In this document: piece by piece, positions 1 through 10,026 of the stretch
Numbering within the stretch: the first letter of the stretch is position 1
Layout of the letters: each line of letters opens with the position of its first letter
NCBI GenBank assembly: GCA_032622095.1
Contig: CP136063.1
Coordinates: forward strand, 206,755,934-206,819,933
Direction of reading: 5' to 3'
Length of the DNA: 64,000 nt
Source of the DNA: Siphonodentalium dalli
Lineage: Eukaryota > Mollusca > Scaphopoda > Gadilida > Siphonodentaliidae
Notes under the pieces: generated by a model
The model's input: the letters and a program-made list of their open reading frames with translations, nothing else
Databases searched by the model: none
What the model was told of the DNA's origin: nothing
Position numbers and translations under genes: made by a program

Positions 1-2274
1 TGACCCGACTTCGTCAGGGCTTTCACCTTGAATTATCCATGTTGAAGGTCAAGGTCAAGTGGGGTCACGATTTGACCAGTCCAAAACACTGCCCGGACAA
101 AAGTACCCGACAAACGTGCCCGTCGAAATCCATCCGGTTTTACCCGATTTGACCTTGAATTAATCATTTACAAGGTCAAGGTCATGTCGGGGTCACGATT
201 TGACCCGTCCAAAATACTCAGTGGACAGAAGTAACCCTATGTATCATATTTCGTGGAAATCCCATCAAAATTCGCGATTTGACCTTGAATTGACCCGATT
301 TCAAAGTCAAGGTCACGTCGCACGGGCAAATGAATAGGCTTTTGAGACTCCCCATACGAAAGTAACCTCACATACCAAGTTTCATCGAAATCCCGTGATA
401 TTCGGGCGTTTGACCTAGAAATGACCCGATTTCAAGGTCAAGTTCACGTCGCACGGGCAAATTAATAGGCCTATGTCACTCCCCGACCGAAAATACCCCC
501 ACATACCAAGATTAATCGAAATCGGCTCGGCCGTTTTCGAGTCCATCGATTACAGACACACACACAGACACACACACACGCACAGACAGATCTTCCAAAA
601 TATATAATAGACTAGAAGGTGACCCGACTTCGTCCGGGCTTTGACCTTGAATTGTCCATTTTGAGGGTCAAGTGGGGTCACGATTTGACCAGTCCAAAAC
701 ACTGCCCGGACAAAAGTACCCGACAAACGTGCCCGTCGAAATCCATCCGGTTTTACCCGATTTGACATTGAATTGATCATTTTGAAGGTCGATGTCAGGT
801 CGGGGTCACGATTTGACCCATCCAAAACACTCAGTGGACAAAAGTAACCCTACGTATAAAATTTGTCGAAATCCCATCAAAATTGGCGATTTGACCTTGA
901 ATTGACCCGATTGCAAGGTCAAGGTCACGTCACACGGGCAAATGAATATTCTTATGAGACTCCCCATAGGAAAGTACCCCCACATACCAAGTTTCATCGA
1001 AATCCCGTGATATTCGGGCGTTTGACCTTGAAATGACCCGATGTCAAGGTCACGTCGCACGGGCAAATTAATAGGCCTATGCCACTCCCCGACCGGACGT
1101 GCCACCACATACCAAGTTTAATCGAAATCCCTTGATATTCGGGCGTTTGACCTTGAAATGATCCGATTTCAAGATCAAGGTCACGTCGCACGGGAAAATT
1201 AATAGGCCTATGTCACTACCCGGCCGAAAATACCCCCACATACAAGTTTCATCGAAATCGGCTCGGCCGTTTTCGAGTCCATCGCGAACACACAGACAGA
1301 CACACACACAGACATATCTTCCAAAATATATAATAGACTAGAAGGTGACCCGACTTCGTCGCGGCTTTGACCTTGAATTGTCCATTTTGAAGGTCAAGTG
1401 GGGTCACGATTTGACCAGTCCAAAACACTGCCCGGACAAAAGTACACGACAAACGTGCCCGTCGAAATCCATCCGGTTTTACCCGATTTGACCTTGAATT
1501 GATCATTTAAAAGGTCAAGGTCAGGTCGGGGTCACGACTCGACCCGTCCAAAACACTCAGTGGTCAAAAGTAACCCCACGTATCACTTTCGTCGAAATCC
1601 CATCAAAATTCGCGATTTGACCTTGAATTGACCCGATTTCAAGGTCAAGGTCACGTTGCACGGGCAAACGAATAGGCTTATGAGACTCCCCATACGAAAG
1701 TACCCCCACATACCAAGTTTCTTCGAAATCCCGTGATATTCGGGCGTTTGACCTTGTAATGACTCGATTTCATTGTCAAGGTCACGTCGCGCGGGCAAAT
1801 TAATAGGTTTATGCCACTCTCTGGTCGAAGGTACCCCCACATACCAAGTTTCATCGAAATCCCGTGATATTCGGGCGTTTGACCTTGAAATGACCCGATT
1901 TCAAGGTCAAGGTCACGTCGCACGGACAAATTAAGAGGCCCATGCCACCCCCCGGCCGAAAGTTCCCCACATACGAAGTTTCATCGAAATCGGGTTGGCC
2001 GTTTTCGAGTTCATCGCGAACACACAGACACACAAACAGATCTTCCAAAATATATAATAGACTAGAAGGTGACCCGACTTCGTCCGGGCTTTGACCTTGA
2101 ATTGACCATTTTGAAGGTCAAGGTCAGGTGGGGTCAAACACCAACACCCCAAAAATGGTGGAAATCGGCCCAGCGGATACCGGGAAATCGGCCCAGCGGA
2201 TACCGAGATACCCTATGCATCAAATTTCGTCCGTAATAATCCGCCAGTTTAACCCGATTTGATTTCCACTCAAG

Positions 2275-2308
2275 TATATAAACGCGCCTCATATACACAC
2301 GCTCATTA
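2275..2308 (+). promoter_or_regulatory. TATA box plus initiator-like pair, copy 1
   Basis: TATATAAA at 2275-2282 is followed by CTCATT, whose A at 2305 lies 30 bp from the first T of the TATA box. That is the usual metazoan TATA-to-initiator distance. The pair sits in the ~500-bp block embedded in the TCAAGGTCA array. No convincing reading frame follows, so any transcript would be noncoding. Only the motifs and spacing are seen; activity is inferred. Confidence 0.25.
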
Positions 2309-4245
2309 ATTATCAAGTTTCAACGTAAAGATAAATTACCATCGGTGCCCGAGATATCGGCAAGACGACTGAAACAGTCAAATGCATCGGCCGGTTAAGC
2401 GTTAACGTGATCTAACGTTATGACCTCTAACGACGTCATAGAAGTTACGCATTGTTTTTATCCTGATGGAAGATATACCACTTTTTCTTGATAATTGAGG
2501 CAGATAACTAAAACGGATACATACGCATTATATATCGTTGGAAAGAGGAAACACGAAAGATTCTCACAGTGTCATTATTATGACTGGCATTTTATTATTC
2601 GCGCTGTTTCGAATCGATTTGTAAGCACCGAACTCAAATGAAAGTCCCGTAACACAGCGTAAAAACAGATTTGACCTCGGCACGTGAAAAGTTGACCCCG
2701 GATCTGAAAATCAATAGGCCTATGTCACCCCCGGCCGAAAATACCCCCACATACCAGGTTTCATCGAAATCGGGTCGGCCGTTTTCGAGTTCATCGATTA
2801 CACACAAACAAACAAACAGATCTTCCAAAATATATAATAGACTAGAAGGTGACCCGACTTCGTCCGGGATTTGACCTTGAATTGACCATTTTGAAGGTCA
2901 AGGTCAGGGGGGGTCAAACACCACATACCAAGTTTCATCGAAATCCCGTGATATTCGGGCGTTTGACCTTGAAATGACCCGATGTCAAGGTCAAGGTCAC
3001 GTCGCACGGGCAAATTAATAGGCCTATGCCACTCCCCGGCCGAAAGTGGCACCACATACCAAGTTTCATCGAAATCCCTTGATATTCGGGCGTTTGGCCT
3101 TGAAATTACCCGATTTCAAGGTCAATGTCACGTCGCACGGGCAAATTAATATGCCTATGCCAGTGCCCGGCCGAAAATACCTCCACATACCAAGTTTCAT
3201 CGAAATCGGCTCGGCCGTTTTCGAGTCCATCGCGAACACACAGACAGACACACACACACAGACACACAGACATATCTTCCAAAATATATAATAGACTAGA
3301 AGGTGACCCGACTTCGTCGCGGCTTTGACCTTGAATTGTCCATTTTGAAGGTCAAGGTCAAGTGGGGTCACGATTTGACCAGTCCAAAACACTGCCCGGA
3401 CAAAAGTACATGACAAACGTGCCCGTCGAAATCCATCCGGTTTTACCCGATTTGACCTTGAATTGATCATTTAGAAGGTCAAGGTCAGGTCGGGGTCACG
3501 ACTCGACCCGTCCAAAACACTCAGTGGACAAAAGTAACCCCAAGTATAAAATTTTGTCGAAATCCCATCAAAATTCGCGATTTGACCTTGAATTGACCCG
3601 ATTTCAAGGTCAAGGTCACATTGCACGGGCAAACGAATAGGATTATGAGACTCCCCATACGAAAGTATCCCCACATACCAAGTTTCGTCGAAATCCCGTG
3701 ATATTCGGGCGTTTGACCTTGAAATGACCCGATTTCAAGGTCAAGGTCACGTCGCGCGGGCAAATTAATAGGTTTATGCCACTATCTGGTCGAAGGTACT
3801 CCCACATACCAAGTTTCATCGAAATCCCGTGATATTCGGGCGTTTGACCTTGAAATGACCCGATTTCAAGGTCAAGGTCACGTCGCACGGACAAATTAAT
3901 AGGCCCATGCCACCCCTGGCCGAAAATACCCCCACATACGAAGTTTCATCGAAATCGGGTCGGCCGTTTTCGAGTTCATCGCGAACACACAGACACACAG
4001 ACACAAACAGATCTTCCAAAATATATAATAGACTAGAAGGTGACCCGACTTCGTCCGGGCTTTGACCTTGAATTGATCATTTTGAAGGTCAAGGTCAGGT
4101 GGGGTCAAACACCAACACCCCAAAAATGGTGGAAATCGGCCCAGCGGATACCGGGAAATTGGCCCAGCGGATACCGAGATACCCTATGCATCAAATTTCG
4201 TCCGTAAAAATCCGCCAGTTTAACCCGATTTGATTTCCACTCAAG

Positions 4246-4279
4246 TATATAAACGCGCCTCATATACACACGCTCATTA
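4246..4279 (+). promoter_or_regulatory. TATA box plus initiator-like pair, copy 2
   Basis: The same TATATAAA (4246-4253) and CTCATT arrangement as at 2275, at the same spacing, in the duplicated ~500-bp block. Motif and spacing survived between copies, but so did most of the surrounding sequence, so this is not independent evidence of selection. Confidence 0.25.
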
Positions 4280-5032
4280 ATTATCAAGTTTCAACGTAAA
4301 GATAAATTATCATCGGTGCCCGAGATATCGCCAAGACGTCTGAAACAGTCAAATGCATCGGCCGGTTAAGCGTTAACGTGATCTAACGTTATGACCTCTA
4401 ACGACGTCATAGAAGTTACGCATTGTTTTTATCCTGATGGAAGATATACACTTCTTTTTGATAATTAAGGCAGATAACTAAAACGGATACATACGCATTA
4501 TATATCGTTGGAAAGAGGAAACACGAAAGATTCTCACAGTGTCATTATTATGACTGGCATTTTATTATTCGCGCTGTTTCGAATCGATTTGTAAGCACCG
4601 AACTCAGATGAAAGTCCCGTAACACAGCGTAAAAACAGATTTGACCTCGGCACGTGAAAAGTTGACATCGGATCTGAAAATCAATAGGCCTATGTCACCC
4701 CCGGCCGAAAATACCCCGACATGCCAAGTTTCATCGAAATCGGGTCGGCCGTTTTCGAGTTCATCGATTACACACAAACAAACAAACAAACAGATCTTCC
4801 AAAATATATAATAGACTAGAAGGTGACCCGACTTCGTCCGGGCTTTGACCTTGAATTGACCATTTTGAAGGTCAAGGTCAGGTGGGGTCAAACACCAACA
4901 CCCCCAAAATTGTGGAAATCGGCCCAGCGGATACCAGGAAATCGGCCCAGCGGATACCGAGATACCCTATATATGCATCAAATTTCGTCCTTAAAAATCC
5001 GCCAGTTTAACCCGAATTGATTTCAACTCAAG

Positions 5033-5066
5033 TATATAAACGCGCCTCATATACACACGCTCATTA
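5033..5066 (+). promoter_or_regulatory. TATA box plus initiator-like pair, copy 3
   Basis: Third copy of the TATATAAA (5033-5040) and CTCATT pair. Just downstream this copy lacks about 20 bp present in the other two (after TATCAAGCTTCAACGT), but TATA and initiator are unchanged. Confidence 0.22.
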
Positions 5067-5597
5067 ATTATCAAGCTTCAACGTGCCCGAGATATCGCCA
5101 AGACGTCTGAAACAGTCAAATGCATTGGCCGGTTAAGCGTTAACGTGATCTAACGTTATGACCTCTAACGGTGTCATAGAAGTTACGCATTGTTTTTATC
5201 CTGATGGAAGATAGTACCACTTCTTCTTGATAATTGAGGCAGATAACTAAAACGGATACATACGCATTATATATCGTTGGAAAGAGAAAACACGAAAGAT
5301 TATCACAGTGTCATTATTATGACTGGCATTTTATTATTCGCGCTGTTTCGAATCGATTTGTAAGCACCGAACTCAAACGAAAGTCCCGTAACACAGCGTA
5401 AAAACAGATTTGACCTCGGCAAGTGAAAAGTTGACCTCGGATCTGAAAATTAATATGCCTATGCCACTTCCACTTCCCGATAGTACCCTCACATACGAAG
5501 TTTCATCGAAATCGGGTCGGCCTTTTTCGAGTTCATCGCGAACACACACACACACACACCACACACACACAGACAGATCTTCCAAAATATATAATAG

Positions 5598-6120
5598 ACT
5601 AGCCGATGAGCCCGACGTTGTCCGGGCTATTCATCCGGGCTATTCAAAAACCAAATTTCAAGTCGTTAGCTCCACCCGTTTCCGAGATCTGGTCTGCGCA
5701 TGCGCGAAGCTGGCGTCGCACGGGCTCGGCGACCCGATAAAATTCGTATCCGGGGCAAGATACATTCACATACCAAATTTCAAGTCGATAGCTCCACCCG
5801 TTTCCGAGATCTGGTCTGCGCATGCGCGAAGCTGGCGTCGCACGGGCTCGGCGACCCGATAAAATTCGTATCCGGTGCAAGATACATTCACATAAAAAAA
5901 TTCAAGTCGATAGCTCCACCCGTTTCCGAGATCTCGTCTGCGCATGCGCTGCACGGGCGTCGCACGGGCTCGCCAATACGACAACGTCCACCTCCTGGTC
6001 AAACTACACACACGTACCAAGTTTCGTCCCGATCGGTCGAGAATCGTAGATTTGTATTAATGACAAACATACAGACAGACAGACAGACAAACAAACAGAG
6101 GTCTTCAAAATATATATGAG
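5598..6120 (+). repeat. Retroposon-like unit with 122-bp subrepeats, copy 1
   Basis: Starts ACTAGCCGATGAGCCCGACG and ends with a GACA/AACA microsatellite and TCTTCAAAATATATATGAG. This head and tail architecture matches the units at 1-5597, but the internal sequence differs. It contains three tandem ~122-bp subunits (near 5649, 5771 and 5893), each with CTGCGCATGCGC. Short frames on both strands are repeat by-products. Confidence 0.8.
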
Positions 6121-6665
6121 ACTAGCCGATGAGCCCGACGTTGTCCGGGCTATTCAAAAACCAAATTTCAAGTCGATAGCTCTACCCAGCCCGAAATTTC
6201 AAGTCGATAGCTCTACCCGTTTCCGAGATCTGGTCTGCGCATGCGCGAAGCTGGCGTCGAACGGGCTCGGCGACCCGATAAAATTCGTATCCGGGGCAAG
6301 ATACATTCACATAGCAAATTTCAAGTCGATAGCTCCACCCGTTTTCGAGATCTCGTCTGCGCATGCGCGAAGCTGGTGTCGCACGGGCTCGGCGACCCGA
6401 TAAAATTCGTATCTGGGGCAAGATACATTCACATAGCAAATTTCAAGTCGATAGCTCCACCCGTTTCCGAGATCTCGTCTGCGCATGCGCGAAGCGGGCG
6501 CCGCACGGGCTCGCCAATACGACAACGTTCACCGCCTGGTCAAACTACACACACGTACCAAGTTTCGTCCCGATCGGTCGAGAATCGTAGATTTGTATAA
6601 ATGACAGACAAACAAACAAACAAACAAACATACATACAGACAGAGGTCTTCAAAATATATATGAG
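6121..6665 (+). repeat. Retroposon-like unit with 122-bp subrepeats, copy 2
   Basis: Head-to-tail copy of the preceding unit, beginning again at ACTAGCCGATGAGCCCGACG. It has a short extra partial subunit near 6166-6193 and three CTGCGCATGCGC-bearing subunits, then an AAACA/GACAGA tail and TTCAAAATATATATGAGATG. The tail microsatellite differs in length from copy 1, as expected for slippage. Confidence 0.8.
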
Positions 6666-7190
6666 ATGAGTGTATGGACATGAGAGAGTTGTACAGGTGG
6701 ACCTTGGGTGGCTATCACTGTCCACAATAACTCAAGTATACATGTATGGTAATAGATTCAGAGGTAATGTCAGAGAGTTCTCCATCTTGGTGGCCTTTTA
6801 TATGCATAAAGGAGGAAACGGTTATCCTTACATTAGTCAATCAATATTGATGCCAATGACCGAGAATTTGATGTTAAGCAGCTTTTCACTAATTTCCTTG
6901 TTTGACTCTAAAAGACTTTCCGGTCCACCTGCCAGTGCATTACTTTGGCTTTTTCTCCGCCATTCTAGTGTGCTACGTGTCAATGGGGGAAGTGTTTGGC
7001 CTATTGGCGAATTGACAAGAACCCACAAATAATACAGTTCCATATCAAATTGTAACAACATAGATAGTATCGACCCTCATCACAAAGCCAGTCGTCAGCA
7101 TATAATATCAACATGTGTGTGATATCTGTTTGTTTCCCGATGCCAATTATATACTTACCCCATCGCATCACACATCAGTAGTCTTGCGAG
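6666..7190. other. Unassigned stretch
   Basis: Frames of 120 residues on the plus strand and 74 on the minus strand are open here. Neither shows a recognisable domain, signal peptide or splice context. The minus frame (AGGPESLLESNKEISEKLL) looks somewhat protein-like, as in a retroelement ORF1 start, but this is too weak to call. Confidence 0.3.
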
Positions 7191-8210
7191 AGGTTATATC
7201 TGTTATATACAAAACTTTGATATGTGCACGCAGTTTTAACAAATCAAATGCGAAATATGTGGTTAAATGTAAGCTTTACATGTGTCGCAAACCTCAATAT
7301 TTTGCATGTATTTTTAAGCCATAGCCATGGCAACTGAGCAATTTCGTGTGATGTCTACCCAATTATTTTTGAAAGTATATGACTCACTTATTGAAATATA
7401 CATATATTCAGTTCTCTACATTATAACGCCATTTGCGATATCTGATTTCATATACTAGCAAGCCATTTCATTACCCCATCTGCATCCATCATATGTAGTG
7501 GTATTTGATCGTTTCCATGACAACGAAATTTGATATGGCAATTCAACTTGAGCCTTGCATTTCCTAACAATAATTGTTTTATGTTCATTTAGCAAACTTA
7601 GATATGAATGTGTACGCAGTTTTAACGAATAAAATGCGATAAAGGTGGTTAAATGTAAGCTTTCCCGTTCTCGGAAACCTCAATATTTTGCATGCATTTT
7701 TAAGCCGTGCCATGGCAACTCTGAAACTTTGTGTAATATCTACCCAATTATTTTTGGAAGCATATATATGACTTACTTATTGAAATAAACATATAGTCAT
7801 TTCTCTATATTATATTTTCGTTAGCGATATATGTTTGTCATATGATGCTAGCCAGCCATTTAGTTTACCCTTCTCCACCCACCATCTGTAGTGGTATTCG
7901 ATCGTTACCATGACAACTGAGCTATATCTGTCCATTCAACTTGTGTGTTAAAATTGCATTTCCCGACAAGTTTTATATGTTTATGTAGTAAACTTAGATA
8001 TGTACATACAGTTTTAAGGAATACAATGCAAAATGAGTGGTTAAATGTAAGCTTTCCAGTTGTCCTAAACGTCCGTATTTGACATGTATTTTAAGCCGTT
8101 GCCATGGAAACTGAGCAACTTTCTGTGATGTCTACCCTATTTTTTTTGTAAAGCATATAGCCTATGTATTGAATGGCATGTGTAGTCAGTTCTCCACGTG
8201 AGAATCCTAC
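7190..8210. repeat. Three diverged copies of a ~390-bp tandem repeat
   Basis: The landmark GCAGTTTTAA falls near 7230, 7617 and 8009. In each copy it is followed by GTGGTTAAATGTAAGCTT, an ATTTTGCATG/GACATG segment, TTTTAAGCC and CCATGGCAACTGAG. Copies are clearly diverged, so the array is old. No coding potential is seen. Confidence 0.75.
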
Positions 8211-8214
8211 GGGG

Positions 8215-10020
8215 GTCTATGGCGGGGCCAGTACTATATTGGCCACACCAATGGTCATTATGGCCACTAAAGATATACACCCACCCATGCCTATAAAGTC
8301 ACTCCAGGTATACATATACACCTAGCCATTGGCAACGCAGCTTTCAAGACATACTAATACCCTGCACATCACCTAACCATTGGCCATACGGTCACTCCTT
8401 GTATACCTATTGACCACGCCCATGGCAATATAGTCACTCAAGATATACATATACACCCACTCATGGCCATATATTCACTCCAGTTGTACATATACACCTC
8501 ACTAATTGCCATACAACCCTTCAAGACATACCAGTACCATGTACAACACCTCACCATTGGCCATATGGTATCAACCTCATGCATATTTGCCACATACATG
8601 GTATATACTCTCTCAAGATATACATATGCACCCCACACATGGCCATAGAGTAATTCCATGTATACATATACACATCAGCATTGGATGGATACACCAATAC
8701 CACACGGCCATTTGTATACTCCATTTGACCACGCCCATGGCAATATAGTCACTCAAGATATACATATACACCCACTCATGGCCATATATTCACTCCAGTT
8801 GTACATATACACCTCACTAATTGCCATACAACCCTTCAAGACATACCAGTACCATGTACAACACCTCACCATTGGCCATATGGTATCAACCTCATGCATA
8901 TTTGCCACATACATGGTATATACTCTCTCAAGATATACATATGCACCCCACACATGGCCATAGAGTAATTCCATGTATACATATACACATCAGCATTGGA
9001 TGGATACACCAATACCACACGGCCATTTGTATACTCCATTTGACCACGCCCATGGCAATATAGTCACTCAAGATATACATATACACCCACTCATGGCCAT
9101 ATATTCACTCCAGTTGTACATATACACCTCACTAATTGCCATACAACCCTTCAAGACATACCAGTACCATGTACAACACCTCACCATTGGCCATATGGTA
9201 TCAACCTCATGCATATTTGCCACATACATGGTATATACTCTCTCAAGATATACATATGCACCCCACACATGGCCATAGAGTAATTCCATGTATACATATA
9301 CACATCAGCATTGAATGGATACACCAATACCACACGGCCATTTGTATACTCCAGACTTGCATATGTACCTCACGCATGGCAATTCAGCCATTCGCTGTAT
9401 ACGTATACATCCGATCCATGATCATACAGCGACTCCATGTACATATATATACCCCATAATGACAATACACTAACAGCAAAAATACACTTACATAGTTACA
9501 TACCATATACACCTATGGTCATAGTGACACTTCATATAAACCAACACTCTCGCCAATGACCATCCATCTATACATGTATGCATATACACTTCAACAACCA
9601 TGACCATACAGCCGTTCCATGTACACCTATAATTATTACACCCATATTACTCCTTATTTATCCATACACCCCACCCATGATCATACAACCAACACATGTA
9701 TACATATACACCCATATATGGCAATAAAGCCACCCAGTGTACACATATGGTCATGAAGTCATTCCATATATACATAAACAACACACAGATGACAATGTAG
9801 CTGCTCTTGTTATACCCATACTCCAATGACCACACAGCCACCCCACGTATACATACTCACCTCATGCATTAGCACTCCTTGCAAACCTGCATCTCACCAT
9901 GAACAATACACCCATGACCACATAGACACTCCTTGTATAACCAATCACACCATTTGTGATTATACTTCATGTATACCTATTCACATCACCTGTGACCATA
10001 TAAACTCCCTGACTACCATC
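8215..10020. repeat. CATATACACC-type minisatellite region
   Basis: About 1.8 kb of degenerate ~50-bp units alternating ATGGCCATA or ATGACCATA with TATACATATACACC. The flanks (8215-8411 and 9357-10020) are strongly diverged while the middle is a homogeneous 315-bp higher-order repeat. Open frames of up to 107 residues repeat every 315 bp and are not genes. Confidence 0.8.
8412..9356. repeat. Three near-identical 315-bp higher-order repeats
   Basis: ACCACGCCCATGGCAATATA occurs near 8412, 8727 and 9042. The three 315-bp units read as essentially identical; one G-to-A change (GGATGG to GAATGG, ~9313) is visible in the third. This points to very recent amplification of a six-monomer block within an older array, or to an assembly artefact. 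Confidence 0.85.
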
Positions 10021-10026
10021 ATGTAT

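Larger units (their letters stand above)
1316..5585. repeat. ~1.97-kb higher-order tandem duplication inside the array
   Basis: Landmarks recur at a nearly constant offset: unit junctions 1316/3276 (1960), 2041/4012 (1971) and 2821/4795 (1974), and the ATGGTGGAAATCGGCCCAGC block at ~2155 and ~4126. The block occurs again, shorter, at ~4910, about 783 bp after the second copy. Copies differ by scattered substitutions and small indels, which fits recent unequal exchange. Confidence 0.8.
1..5597. repeat. Satellite-like array of TGACCTTGA/TCAAGGTCA-rich units
   Basis: The stretch is built from related ~125-130-bp subunits. Each has a TTGACCTTGA-type block, a short spacer, TCAAGGTCAAGGTCA, then conserved text ending in CCAAGTTTCATCGAAATC. 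Larger units begin at ACTAGAAGGTGACCCGAC and end in a CA/CAGA microsatellite followed by ATCTTCCAAAATATATAATAG. Those junctions fall near 589, 1316, 2041, 2821, 3276, 4012, 4795 and 5578. Short open frames on both strands are by-products of the repeat and none looks like a protein family. Head (GACCCGACTTCGTCCGGG) and tail match the dispersed copies at 10496 and 53265, so the array may be tandem amplification of a retroposon-like unit; that origin is inference. Confidence 0.85.

Noticed and set aside
550-6600. Dozens of short frames such as RRDLDLEIGSFQGQTPEYHG
   Set aside because: They are translations of the TGACCTTGA repeat and its sister repeat, in every frame and strand.
8438-9459. Repeated frames of 73-107 codons on both strands
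   Set aside because: They recur exactly every 315 bp in the higher-order minisatellite and have no domain or codon signature.
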